In this document: piece by piece, positions 33,622-42,367 of the stretch
Layout of the letters: every line of letters begins with the position of its first letter
Position numbering within the stretch: position 1 is the stretch's first letter
NCBI GenBank assembly: GCA_963747535.1
Contig: CAVVFX010000002.1
Span: 1 to 64,000 of the forward strand
Source: CAVVFX01 sp963747535
GTDB lineage: Bacteria; Acidobacteriota; Terriglobia; Bryobacterales; Bryobacteraceae
DNA length: 64,000 nucleotides
Reading direction: 5' to 3'
Notes under the pieces: generated by a model
Told to the model about the DNA's origin: nothing
What the model saw: the letters and a program-made list of their open reading frames with translations, nothing else
Database searches by the model: none
Program-made: the position numbers and the translations under genes

Positions 33622-34203
33622 ATGAACATGAAAATTGCACTGATAACGAACTGGTGGGCGCTCGTTTTGCGCGGCTTGGCCGGCATTGCCTTCGGCATCC
33701 TGACCTTCGCCTGGCCGGGCATTACGCTGCTGGCTTTGGTGTTGCTCTTTGGCGCATACGCATTGGTGGATGGTGTAGTCAGCTTGACTGGCGCAATACG
33801 CGCCATGGGAAGGCACGAGCGCTGGGGGGTCCTGGTGATGGAGGGTATCACCGGTATTCTGGCTGCCATCATCACCGTGGTGTGGCCTGGGATCACAATG
33901 GTGGGGCTGGTGTTCTTAGTCGCCGCATGGGCCTTGGTTACCGGCGCACTCGAAACTACGGCTGCGATTCGTCTGCGGCGCCAGGTCCCGGGCGAGTGGC
34001 TACTCCTCCTGACAGGCATTGCATCCATGGTGTTCGGGTTTCTGCTGATGATTGCGCCGATCGCCGGGGCAGTGGTCATCGCGATCTGGATCGGCGCGTA
34101 CGCGCTGGTGTTTGGAGTGCTGTTAGTAGCGCTTGGGTTCCGTCTTCGGTCCTGGAGCAGGCATGTCATGGGAAGAGGACCTCTCCCGGCTCCCGCACAT
34201 TAG
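33622..34203 (+). CDS. HdeD-like (DUF308) membrane protein
   Basis: 193 aa with six predicted transmembrane helices arranged as three DUF308 repeats. Each repeat has G-I-x-x-G-I-x-x-x-x-W-P-G-I (IAFGILTFAWPGITLLALVL; GILAAIITVVWPGITMVGLV; IASMVFGFLLMIAPIAGAVV). E. coli HdeD acts in acid resistance; the role here is inferred as envelope stress. The start is ATG 33622 (GGAG upstream). A second Met follows immediately at 33628. A paralogue lies at 42364-42942. Confidence 0.88.
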   Translation: MNMKIALITNWWALVLRGLAGIAFGILTFAWPGITLLALVLLFGAYALVDGVVSLTGAIRAMGRHERWGVLVMEGITGILAAIITVVWPGITMVGLVFLVAAWALVTGALETTAAIRLRRQVPGEWLLLLTGIASMVFGFLLMIAPIAGAVVIAIWIGAYALVFGVLLVALGFRLRSWSRHVMGRGPLPAPAH

Positions 34204-34230
34204 AAACTTGTGATTTAGAAACTTGTGATT
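34201..34230. repeat. 15-bp tandem duplication
   Basis: TAGAAACTTGTGATT occurs twice head to tail, beginning with the stop codon of the HdeD-like gene, in the 53-bp gap before the BON gene. Confidence 0.85.
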
Positions 34231-34256
34231 TCGATATTTGAAGAAGGAGAAAGTTT

Positions 34257-34928
34257 ATGGCGGCACTGGCTTCCACACTACCGAAGAGTGATGCATTGAT
34301 AACGCAAGATATTGTGAACGAGCTGAAATACGATCCGACGATCACCTCGAGCGACATTGCTGTAGCGTTCAAGGATGGCGTGGCAACTTTGTCCGGATAT
34401 GTCTCCAGCTATTGGCAAAAGGACGCGGCTGAAAAGGCGGCCAAACGCGTCTACGGGGTCAAAGCAGTGGCGAACGATATCCACGTCAAGCTGAGTATGG
34501 TTCGCACGGATCCCGAAATTGCACGCGACATCGTACGCGAATTAGACAGCCACGTTGGCGTCCCCGCCGACAAGATCAAGGTGACGGTGAAGAATGGCTG
34601 GGTCACGCTTGAAGGCAAGGTGGACTGGCAGTATCAGAAGGCGCTCGCCGAGTCTTCGGTCAAGAAACTGAGGGGTGTCTTGGGTGTCATTAACAATATC
34701 GATGTAACGTCCAATGTTACTCCGACCGAAATCAAGAGCAAGATCGAGGAGGCCCTCAAGCGGAGCGCGGAACTCGACGCGCGGCGGATCACGGTGGAAG
34801 TCGAAGGCGGCACCGTGAAGCTCTACGGCAACGTGCGATCGTGGGCGGAGCGGGAGGAAGCGGCCCGCGCGGCATGGTCCGCTCCAGGCACGACGAAGGT
34901 GGAGAACCTCATCGCGATCACTCCGTAG
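34257..34928 (+). CDS. BON-domain protein (three BON repeats)
   Basis: 223 aa composed of three BON domains (~15-80, ~85-150, ~155-222), each with the V-x-V-x-x-G-x-V-x-L-x-G pattern (VAFKDGVATLSGYVSSYWQK; VTVKNGWVTLEGKVDWQYQK; VEVEGGTVKLYGNVRSWAER). No signal peptide is evident, so it may be cytoplasmic, unlike OsmY. BON domains are linked to membrane or phospholipid contact under stress. AAGGAG precedes ATG 34257. Confidence 0.88.
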   Translation: MAALASTLPKSDALITQDIVNELKYDPTITSSDIAVAFKDGVATLSGYVSSYWQKDAAEKAAKRVYGVKAVANDIHVKLSMVRTDPEIARDIVRELDSHVGVPADKIKVTVKNGWVTLEGKVDWQYQKALAESSVKKLRGVLGVINNIDVTSNVTPTEIKSKIEEALKRSAELDARRITVEVEGGTVKLYGNVRSWAEREEAARAAWSAPGTTKVENLIAITP

Positions 34929-34952
34929 CTTGCGTTTGAGGTCACCTCCGAT

Positions 34953-35016
34953 GTGGGGCAGGATGGTCTGCTGCGCGGCAGTCGCAACGAATCGCAGGTG
35001 AAGCAACCTGCCCCAC
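34953..35016. repeat. Hairpin with GTGGGGCAGG arms
   Basis: GTGGGGCAGGATG (34953-34965) pairs with CAACCTGCCCCAC (35004-35016), with one mismatch. It lies in the 119-bp gap between the BON gene and the broken 6-phosphogluconate dehydrogenase, and includes a GGTCTGCTGCGC segment reminiscent of the REP-like repeat. Confidence 0.6.
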
Positions 35017-35047
35017 GGGTTCACTACGCACAAAAGGAGCAAATGGA

Positions 35048-35847
35048 ATGCAGTTCGGAATCGTCGGACTCGGACCGCGCGGCGCCGGCACGGCACGCCA
35101 ACTCATGCGCGGCGGTCATCGATGCGTGGCTTACGATCGCGATCCGGAGCGGGTATCGCGCCTGGCGCTTCAAGGCGCTGTGCGCGCCCGATCCATCGCC
35201 GAACTTGCCGGGAACCTGCAGCCGCCACGCGTCGTTTTACTCATGCTGCCGGCGAGAGAGCCCACGGCCGACGCGCTGCTGCAACTGGCCGAGGACTTTA
35301 AGGACGGAGATATAACGGTGGACGCCGGTAACGCGTGTTATCAGGACGACCTTCTGCGCCGCGATCGGCTTGGAGAGCCGGCATTGACCACGTGGATTGC
35401 GGAATGCCCGGCGGGATCATGCTGGGAGGGTGTGAAGAAACGCTCGACTATCTCGCTCCCATCCTGCACACTCTGGCGCCCGGTAAATGCGCAGGCTGCG
35501 TTCACTGCGGATCGAGCGGCGCCGGACACTTCGTGAATGGGGTTTACAAACGCATCCAAAACGGAGCCTTCGAAGACAGAGCATTTGTGTCCTTCGTCGA
35601 GGAATTCGATCTCCTGAATCATGCCGACACGTTCGGCTACGAAGTGCCGCTCGACGATATAACAGACTCATGGCGGCATCTGGACATGATTCCATCGCGT
35701 TTGCACGATCTCACCGGACACGCCATCCCGCTGTCCGAGGACGTGATCGGAAGTTTAGACAAACGACTCCGGGCAGAGTCAAACCGCCGCTTCGCAGAGA
35801 AGACACTTACTGCCATCCGGCTTGCCATGGGCGGTGACGGCCTGTGA
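35048..35847 (+). pseudogene. 6-phosphogluconate dehydrogenase-like gene, frameshifted
   Basis: The first frame encodes the NAD(P)-binding half (MQFGIVGLGPRGAGTARQLM, CVAYDRDPERV, VDAGNACYQDDLLRR). After about 35371 the continuation is in another frame: GIDHVDCGMPGGIMLGGCEE, then GSSGAGHFVNGVYKRIQNGA (substrate-binding region, K/N as in VKMVHNGIE) and the family-like end FAEKTLTAIRLAMGGDG. One single-base shift separates the halves. The C-terminal part also looks shorter than in intact ~300-aa homologues: the usual segment with the second conserved motif is missing. So it is probably a true pseudogene. It stands 45 bp upstream of dnaK. Confidence 0.75.
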
Positions 35848-35892
35848 GGTCGCGGTACGCATTGAAGTTCAAGAAATGAATAGGAGCACGAA

Positions 35893-37806
35893 ATGGCCAA
35901 GTCAGTAGGAATCGATCTCGGAACCACAAACTCCGTCGTGGCAGTCATGGAAGGTGGCAAGCCCACGGTGATCATCAATAGCGAAGGGAGCCGCCTGACG
36001 CCGTCCGTGGTTGCCTTCACAAAGTCGGGCGAGCGGCTGGTAGGACAACTTGCCAAACGGCAAGCCGTACTGAACCCGGAAAATACCATTTATTCGGCAA
36101 AGAGATTTATCGGGCGGCGGTATCCAGAGGTTCAATCAGAGACCAAGAACGTGCCGTATCGCGTCGTGTCGGGTCCAAACGACGCGGTTCGCTTCCTCAT
36201 CATGGGTAAAGAGTACTCGCCAGAAGAGATCTCCGCGCAAGTGCTGCGGCGGCTGGCGGATGATGCGGGAAAGTATCTGGGCGAAAAGGTAACGGATGCC
36301 GTCATTACGGTCCCCGCGTATTTCAACGACGCGCAACGCCAGGCGACGAAAGACGCCGGCAAAATCGCCGGATTGAACGTGCTTCGGATTATCAACGAGC
36401 CGACGGCTGCCGCTCTCGCATACGGTCTCGACAAAAAGAAGAACGAGCGCATTCTGGTATTCGATCTCGGCGGCGGCACGTTCGACGTGTCGATATTGGA
36501 CGTCGGTGATGGTGTGTTTGAGGTACGCGCAACGTCGGGTGACACTCACCTGGGCGGCGACGATTTCGACAAACGTCTGGTGGATCATATCGCGGAAGAG
36601 TTCCAGCGCAACCAGGGGATCGACCTGAGAAAAGACCGCCAGGCTCTGCAGCGCCTGACGGAAGCGGCGGAAAAAGCCAAGATCGAACTCTCGAACACGG
36701 TAGAAACTACCGTCAGCCTGCCGTTTGTCACGGCCGACGCAAACGGACCCAAACATCTGGAGTTGAAGATCACGCGCGCCAGGTTCGAGGAACTCACAGC
36801 CGACCTGGTGGAACGCTGTGTCGGGCCAGTAAAGCAGGCCCTGGCGGATGCCAAGATGACCGAACGCGAAATCGATGAGGTGATCCTGGTCGGGGGCGCC
36901 ACGCGTATGCCCGCCGTCCAGGCTCTGGTGCGGCGGCTAACCGGCGGCAAGGAGCCCAACCAGTCGGTGAACCCGGACGAGGTGGTCGCGGTGGGCGCGG
37001 CGATTCAGGCGGGCGTTCTGGCCGGTGAGGTCAAGGGCGTGGTCCTGCTCGACGTGACGCCGCTATCGCTGGGGATCGAGACACTCGGCGGAGTGATGAC
37101 GAAGCTGATCGAACGCAATACTACGATTCCGGCCCGCAAATCCGAGGTCTTCTCCACGGCGGACGACAATCAGACGGCGGTCGATGTGAAAGTGCTGCAA
37201 GGGGAGCGCGAGCTGGCCCGCGAAAACCGGACTCTAAGCACATTCCGGCTGGAGGGCATACGGCCAGCTCCCCGCGGGGCACCGCAAGTGGAGGTGACGT
37301 TCGATATCGACGCGAACGGGATTCTTACTGTCACGGCGAAAGACAAGGATACCGGGAAGGAACAGAAGATTACGATTAGCGGCTCGACCCAGCTCTCCAA
37401 GGACGAAATCGACCGCATGGTCAAGGATGCGGAGGCGCATGCCGATGAGGACAAGCGCCGGCGTGAAGAGATCGAAGCGGCCAACCACGCCGATTCAGTG
37501 GCGTACCAGGTCGAGCGCCAATTAAAGGAACTTGGAGATCGCGTACCCGCCAACGAAAAGGCCCGTGCCGAACAGTTAATCTCCGAGACGCGGACAATGG
37601 TGAAGCAGGATCCACCCGACACGGCTCGTCTGCGCCAGCTTTCGAGTGACCTTCAGCAGATGGCATATGGGCTGTCGGCGACGGCATCGGGTCCAGCGTC
37701 GCATGGGGCCCAAGCCGCCGGAGCCGGCGGTGGACCAAATGGAGGACGCAAGCCGCCCGGGTCGGAAGACGATGTCATTGACGCCGAATTCAAGCGCGCA
37801 GGATGA
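35893..37806 (+). CDS. dnaK: Chaperone DnaK (Hsp70)
   Basis: 637-aa Hsp70 chaperone. The nucleotide-binding domain opens with GIDLGTTNSVVAVMEGGKP and carries the signature IINEPTAAALAYGL, IVFDLGGGTFDVS-like LVFDLGGGTFDVSILDVGD and VILVGGATRMPAVQ. The linker VVLLDVTPLSLGIET leads to the substrate-binding domain, then a lid of about 120 residues ends with a Gly/Ala-rich tail and DVIDAEFKRA. Every hallmark is intact. Its stop overlaps the grpE start (ATGA at 37803-37806). GGAG lies upstream. No CIRCE element was found before it. Confidence 0.97.
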   Translation: MAKSVGIDLGTTNSVVAVMEGGKPTVIINSEGSRLTPSVVAFTKSGERLVGQLAKRQAVLNPENTIYSAKRFIGRRYPEVQSETKNVPYRVVSGPNDAVRFLIMGKEYSPEEISAQVLRRLADDAGKYLGEKVTDAVITVPAYFNDAQRQATKDAGKIAGLNVLRIINEPTAAALAYGLDKKKNERILVFDLGGGTFDVSILDVGDGVFEVRATSGDTHLGGDDFDKRLVDHIAEEFQRNQGIDLRKDRQALQRLTEAAEKAKIELSNTVETTVSLPFVTADANGPKHLELKITRARFEELTADLVERCVGPVKQALADAKMTEREIDEVILVGGATRMPAVQALVRRLTGGKEPNQSVNPDEVVAVGAAIQAGVLAGEVKGVVLLDVTPLSLGIETLGGVMTKLIERNTTIPARKSEVFSTADDNQTAVDVKVLQGERELARENRTLSTFRLEGIRPAPRGAPQVEVTFDIDANGILTVTAKDKDTGKEQKITISGSTQLSKDEIDRMVKDAEAHADEDKRRREEIEAANHADSVAYQVERQLKELGDRVPANEKARAEQLISETRTMVKQDPPDTARLRQLSSDLQQMAYGLSATASGPASHGAQAAGAGGGPNGGRKPPGSEDDVIDAEFKRAG

Positions 37807-38291
37807 ACATGGCAACGGAAACCAACAACACCGCGGCGGTCGAGCCGGACGCCGAACGCGAACGGCTGAAATCCGAACTGCGCCAGGAACATGAAATGTA
37901 CCTGCGGGCCCTCGCCGATTTCGACAATTATCGCCGGCGCGTGGATCGAGATCGCGCGAAGGCAGCCGTAAGCGGCAAGCGCGATATACTTCTTTCCCTG
38001 CTGGACGTGGTTGACGGCTTCGATCGCGCAATTCCATATCTTTCGGCTGCCCCTCCCTCCGTCGCCGAAGGTGTCCGGGCGATACACCGCCGGCTGCTGG
38101 ATTTGCTGGACGTGCAGCAGGTAAAGGCCATAAAAACGGTTAGGGAACAGTTTGATCCCACGCTTCACGAGGCAATCGGAACGGTCGATAACGATGAGTA
38201 TAATTCGGGCATGGTAGCCGAGGAGGTGCAGCGCGGGTATCGGCTCGGCGACGAGGTGCTGCGTCCTGCCCGGGTTAGAGTCGCGCGATAG
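37803..38291 (+). CDS. grpE: Nucleotide exchange factor GrpE
   Basis: 162 aa co-chaperone that releases ADP from DnaK. A long N-terminal helix (ERLKSELRQEHEMYLRALAD) contains the typical FDNYRRRVDRDR. The C-terminal beta-wing has GVRAIHRRLLDLLDVQQV, FDPTLHEAIGTVDNDEYNSG, VAEEVQRGYRLGDEVLRPA and ends VRVAR. The start overlaps dnaK by four bases. A second Met two codons on is equally possible. The acidic N-terminal tail is shorter than in E. coli. Confidence 0.93.
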   Translation: MNMATETNNTAAVEPDAERERLKSELRQEHEMYLRALADFDNYRRRVDRDRAKAAVSGKRDILLSLLDVVDGFDRAIPYLSAAPPSVAEGVRAIHRRLLDLLDVQQVKAIKTVREQFDPTLHEAIGTVDNDEYNSGMVAEEVQRGYRLGDEVLRPARVRVAR

Positions 38292-38306
38292 GCAAATGGT
38301 CTGCAG

Positions 38307-39335
38307 ATGGCGGTCAAGTTCAAAGACTACTACGAGGTGCTCGGCGTTCCGCGAACCGCGACCGAGGAAAATATCCGTCAGGAGTATCGAAAGCTCGCGC
38401 GCAAGTATCACCCTGACGTGAATAAAAGCGATAAGACAGCCGAAGAGAAGTTCAAAGAGATCAACGAGGCGTACCAGGTCCTCTCCGATCCCGAGAAGCG
38501 AAGGAAGTACGATGCACTCGGATCGAACTGGCGCGCCGGTTCAGACTTCCGGCCTCCGCCCGAGTGGGGAGAGCGCTCGGAAGGGCGCACCGGGTTTCAC
38601 GACTTTGGGGATGCCTTCGGCGGCGCGGGCGCGAACGGCTTCAGCGATTTCTTCGAGAGCCTGTTTGGAAGGCGCGGCGCAAGGACCGGCGCAAATTTTC
38701 GGATCCGGGGCGACAATCTCGAAGCGGAGATCCGGCTCACTCTGGAAGAGGCGCACCACGGTGTCACGCGCCGGATCACTCTCGAGTCCAATGAAGCGTG
38801 TCCCACCTGTGGTGGAACGGGGACCAAAGACGGCAAGACCTGTCCGACGTGCCGCGGCCAAGGCGTAGTCGAGCGTCCGAAACCGCTCGACGTGACCATT
38901 CCCGCCGGTGTGCGCGACGGTTCGATCATACGGCTGGCGGGGCAGGGCGAGCCTGGCATCAACGGAGGGCCGGCGGGCGACCTTCTGCTTCACGTAAGGC
39001 TTGAACCGCACCGCCTTTTCCGGATCGTGGACGCAGAGCATCTCGAACTCGACTTGCCGGTAGCTCCGTGGGAGGCAGCGCTCGGCGCGAAAGTACCCGT
39101 GCCCACGCTGGATGGGTCCGTCGACATGATGGTTCGGGCGGGCACACAGGGCGGCCAGAGGCTGAGGCTGCGCGGTCAGGGCCTGAACCGGCGCGCGGGC
39201 GGGCGCGGCGACCTCTACGTCAAGGTCATGTTGGTCAATCCTCCAAAGTTAAACTCCAGGCAGAAGGAACTGTACGAACAACTGGCGGCTGATACTCAGT
39301 TCACTGCACGTGAGTTATTGCCTGGGTCTAAGTGA
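38307..39335 (+). CDS. dnaJ: DnaJ co-chaperone with a reduced zinc finger
   Basis: 342-aa J-domain protein of the dnaK-grpE-dnaJ operon. The J domain (1-~70) includes the HPD tripeptide (KYHPDVNKSD). It is followed by a G/F-rich linker (FHDFGDAFGGAGANGFSDFF). The zinc region carries only two C-x-x-C-x-G-x-G units, CPTCGGTG and CPTCRGQG, instead of the canonical four, so it can form a single zinc site at most. C-terminal domains I/II follow (VTIPAGVRDGSIIRLAGQGE). It lies between type A DnaJ and CbpA-like type B proteins. The start is 15 bp after grpE. Confidence 0.92.
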   Translation: MAVKFKDYYEVLGVPRTATEENIRQEYRKLARKYHPDVNKSDKTAEEKFKEINEAYQVLSDPEKRRKYDALGSNWRAGSDFRPPPEWGERSEGRTGFHDFGDAFGGAGANGFSDFFESLFGRRGARTGANFRIRGDNLEAEIRLTLEEAHHGVTRRITLESNEACPTCGGTGTKDGKTCPTCRGQGVVERPKPLDVTIPAGVRDGSIIRLAGQGEPGINGGPAGDLLLHVRLEPHRLFRIVDAEHLELDLPVAPWEAALGAKVPVPTLDGSVDMMVRAGTQGGQRLRLRGQGLNRRAGGRGDLYVKVMLVNPPKLNSRQKELYEQLAADTQFTARELLPGSK

Positions 39336-39432
39336 CGTCGAAAGGTAGATGGTTGATTCCACCCAGTCGACAGCAAAAGAACTTAAGTCCTGCCTTTATC
39401 ATTCATAAAAAAGAAGTTCCTTCGGCGACGAA

Positions 39433-39448
39433 TGGCGCACGGAGTGCT
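39433..39448 (+). promoter_or_regulatory. Candidate sigma54 promoter of the second BON gene
   Basis: TGGCGCACGGAGTGCT: GG 39434-39435, GC 39446-39447, 10 bp apart, in TGGC/TGCT context. It lies 52 bp upstream of ATG 39500. Confidence 0.6.
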
Positions 39449-39499
39449 TTATCAAGCTTGTACGCCGCGAAGCGGCAAGACACATGAAAGGAATATGCA

Positions 39500-40099
39500 A
39501 TGCCAGCCAGCAAATTTGCATTTGATGTTGCGAACAGAACACGTGGACGCAATCACGCGACGACGCTTCTACTCGCCGTTCTCCTCCTGTTACCGGCGGG
39601 TCTCGCCGCGAAACACGACAAAGACCACAACGATGCGTTCCGCTCCGGCCCCGTAGATGAGAGCCGGATCGCCCAAAAGGTGCGACATGAACTTCTCATG
39701 TTGCCCTACTATGGGGTCTTCGATGATTTGGCTTTTAAGGTCGACGGCGGTACTGTCACGTTATTGGGCGAGGTGACCCGACCAACGCTGAAGAGCGATG
39801 CTGAGAACGTAGTAAAGCGCATCGAAGGCGTTACGAATGTCATCAACCAGATCGAAGTCCTCCCGCTATCCCCAATGGACAACCAGATCCGGATGGCCGA
39901 ATACCGGGCCATTTACGGAGATCCCGCGCTGTCCACGCGCTACGGATTCCAGGCGCTGCCTTCCATCCATATCATCGTCAAGAACGGGCACGTGCGGTTG
40001 GAGGGCGTGGTGGCCAACGAAGCAGATAAAAATCTGGTGGGCATCAGGGCTAACGGCGTAGCCAACGTCTTCTCGGTCGAAAACGATCTGCAGGTCTAG
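39500..40099 (+). CDS. Exported BON-domain protein (OsmY-like)
   Basis: 199 aa. A charged N-terminus is followed by a hydrophobic segment (ATTLLLAVLLLLPAGLAA) typical of an export signal. Two BON domains follow: FDDLAFKVDGGTVTLLGEVT through VTNVINQIEVLPLSP, and IHIIVKNGHVRLEGVVANEA through VANVFSVENDLQV. Probably periplasmic and stress-associated, like E. coli OsmY. It has its own sigma54-like promoter. Confidence 0.85.
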   Translation: MPASKFAFDVANRTRGRNHATTLLLAVLLLLPAGLAAKHDKDHNDAFRSGPVDESRIAQKVRHELLMLPYYGVFDDLAFKVDGGTVTLLGEVTRPTLKSDAENVVKRIEGVTNVINQIEVLPLSPMDNQIRMAEYRAIYGDPALSTRYGFQALPSIHIIVKNGHVRLEGVVANEADKNLVGIRANGVANVFSVENDLQV

Positions 40100-40386
40100 G
40101 GGAAATAGCTCGCAAGCTTGTCTCTCGCCTACCCCTCTCCGCGCCCTCTCCGCGCCAGGGTGGACCACTATCTTCCGATGGTCTGCCCCGGGCGCGGAGT
40201 GCATCCCTCCCAGCTAAATCCTCCTCCTTCCTTAAATTTCCCTGTAGTATCGATGGCTGTCGGGACAATCTACGCGTCGACATTACCTGCTCAACCGGTC
40301 GACAAATCACCGTGCTTTCCAGAATAACCGTCCCTAGGATTGGTTCATAAATAAGGGGAATAATTCTACCCCGCTCACTTACTCAC
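40100..40386. other. Intergenic region
   Basis: No gene supported. Repetitive CGCGCC/CTCTCCG segments (40130-40165) are low complexity. Confidence 0.4.
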
Positions 40387-40402
40387 TGGCATGGGAAGTG
40401 CT
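40387..40402 (+). promoter_or_regulatory. Candidate sigma54 promoter of the outer-membrane barrel gene
   Basis: TGGCATGGGAAGTGCT: GG 40388-40389, GC 40400-40401, 10 bp apart. One of the best matches to TGGCAYG-N4-TTGCW in the window. The leader to ATG 40540 would be about 125 bases. Confidence 0.6.
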
Positions 40403-40539
40403 TCCACGGGATTGCTGGCAAAAAAGGAGGTGGTTAGTTGCAATGCGAACTACTTACTTCCTGGCGATCGCGGCTCGGTAACTTGCAAAAGGAGCTGAGC
40501 CGCACGCGTCAGCATAAATACAGTTGAGGGAAACAAGTC

Positions 40540-41184
40540 ATGTTACTAAGACGCCTTGCAGTTGGAATTGCGCTGGCCGCCGCTCTTACGGGCCTGGCGA
40601 CGGCACAAAACGAAGATCAACGACATTACACAATCGACGCGGGAGCCGGACTGACCACGATTGTCGGTTATGACTCCGGCAGGTTAGACCACGGCGGCAA
40701 TTTCCAGGTAGGTGGCGGATATTTCTTTAACCGCTATTTCGGTATAACTGGCAACTTCATGTTCAACCAGTTAGGAATCACCGGACAAGAGCTTCAACTA
40801 TTGAACGAGCCGGACGGTAACGCAAAAGTTTACAGTCTGACTGCCGATCCGACGGTGCGCTTTCCTCTCCGTCGCGGCTGGAGCGCTTATGTGCTCGCTG
40901 GCGGCGGGTATGTTCGGAGGACCGTACAGTTTACCCAGCCGACTGTCGCCCAGACGACTATCTTTGATCCCTGGTGGGGCTACTTCGGTCCCGCGCTCGT
41001 ACCGGTGAACCAGATTCTGGGATCGGTCACTTCCAATTCGGGTGCGTTCGACGTGGGCGGCGGGCTGAATATCCCCCTGCCTAAGACATCCGTCCATCTC
41101 TACGTGGAATCGCGCTACCTGAAGGGTTTTACCAGTAACTCGCACACGACGGTGGTTCCCATTGTATTCGGAGTTCGCTTCTAG
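40540..41184 (+). CDS. Outer-membrane beta-barrel protein
   Basis: 214 aa with signal peptide (MLLRRLAVGIALAAALTGLA, cleavage after ATA-Q). The mature part alternates hydrophobic and polar residues in strands (GGNFQVGGGYFFNRYFGITG; GWSAYVLAGGGYVRRTVQ; SVHLYVESRYLKGF) and ends with a terminal aromatic (VFGVRF), the usual signature for BAM-inserted barrels. OmpA/OmpW-like eight-stranded barrel size. It lies immediately upstream of a VWA gene, 25 bp apart. Confidence 0.82.
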   Translation: MLLRRLAVGIALAAALTGLATAQNEDQRHYTIDAGAGLTTIVGYDSGRLDHGGNFQVGGGYFFNRYFGITGNFMFNQLGITGQELQLLNEPDGNAKVYSLTADPTVRFPLRRGWSAYVLAGGGYVRRTVQFTQPTVAQTTIFDPWWGYFGPALVPVNQILGSVTSNSGAFDVGGGLNIPLPKTSVHLYVESRYLKGFTSNSHTTVVPIVFGVRF

Positions 41185-41209
41185 TCATATAGCGTACCTG
41201 GAGGAATGT

Positions 41210-42367
41210 ATGCGCTTCATCCTTAACGATACTTCCGGCCTGACCCTGGCCTGCTGGGCGGCCGTGTTTCTATTCGGTCCGCCGGCGCATGCCCAGGTTC
41301 GAAATACAGAGGACCAAAAGGCCGGTAGCGCGAACGGGAATGCGACTGCGGGAACACAGAAACTTCAGATTCCGTCCCGAGCCTCTACGCCGCTCTTCAA
41401 AGGTGCGCAGGGGAAACAGAAGACTGAGATTCATTTCGATCCAGCCACTCGCGTCGTGACGCTGAAACTCGTGGTTCAAGACCCGAACGGGTATTTCATT
41501 CCAGGAATACGGCGCGAGAACTTTGCGGTCTACGAGGACGACACAAGGCAGACCAACGCGAACGTCGACATCGAGCACGCGCCGGTTACGTTGGCCGTCT
41601 TCTTGGAAAACGGTGGCCACTATCAGGGATTGAATCGGTACCTGGTTGAAGAGACCTCCAGAGCCAGTCATCAACTGATGGATGAAATTGAGCCCGCGGA
41701 CAAGGTCGGGGTTTGGGCCTACGCGGATACGGTACAACAGCTGCTTGACTTTTCACCGGGCCGGCAGGACAAACTCTACGATCTCTTCGAAAGGCCGCAG
41801 ACACCGCTGGTATCGGAAACGAATCTTTACGACGCTCTCGTGTTCGCGCTGAATCGTACGCGCCCGGTGAATGGACGCAAGGCGATCATTCTACTTTCGA
41901 CCGGCATCGACACATTCAGTAAGACAACTTACGATGACGTCCTGGACCGGGTTCGGAACGGCGATACGCCGATATACGCGATCAGTCTTGGACCGGTCCT
42001 GCGCGACATTGCCAGCCTGCACAATATGGATGGTGCCCTTCGCAATGATTGGGACGGAGCGGAGAAACGACTTCTGGCGATAGCCCAGGCGTCCGGAGGG
42101 CGGCTCTATTCTCCTCACCGCACGATCGATTTAGCGCCGACTTACGATGACGTAATGGAAAATTTAAGAATCCGTTACGTAATTACTTACACTCTGCCTC
42201 GCGACGTGAGCCTCGCCGGGCCGCACACGGTGCGAGTGGAACTGGTCAACCCCCAAACGGGGAAGCTTTTGGAGATTGTCGACGCCGATGGAAAACCGAT
42301 TCAGGCCGTCGTTCCAGTCGAGTTCACCTTAACGCCCGACTCAGCTTCCAAACTGACGGAGCGCTAA
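41210..42367 (+). CDS. VWFA-related acidobacterial-type protein
   Basis: 385 aa, secreted (signal around ACWAAVFLFGPPAHAQ). A short strand-rich N-terminal domain (VVTLKLVVQDPNGYFIPGIR then NFAVYED) precedes the von Willebrand A-like fold. The MIDAS is degenerate: AVFLENGGHYQ stands where D-x-S-x-S is expected, so metal binding is doubtful. Compare the intact DHSGSM of the paralogue at 55 kb. ATG 41210 was chosen because of GGAGG upstream; an open frame back to 41162 overlaps the barrel gene. Converges on the HdeD paralogue, with the stop codons overlapping by 4 bp (42364-42367). Confidence 0.82.
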   Translation: MRFILNDTSGLTLACWAAVFLFGPPAHAQVRNTEDQKAGSANGNATAGTQKLQIPSRASTPLFKGAQGKQKTEIHFDPATRVVTLKLVVQDPNGYFIPGIRRENFAVYEDDTRQTNANVDIEHAPVTLAVFLENGGHYQGLNRYLVEETSRASHQLMDEIEPADKVGVWAYADTVQQLLDFSPGRQDKLYDLFERPQTPLVSETNLYDALVFALNRTRPVNGRKAIILLSTGIDTFSKTTYDDVLDRVRNGDTPIYAISLGPVLRDIASLHNMDGALRNDWDGAEKRLLAIAQASGGRLYSPHRTIDLAPTYDDVMENLRIRYVITYTLPRDVSLAGPHTVRVELVNPQTGKLLEIVDADGKPIQAVVPVEFTLTPDSASKLTER

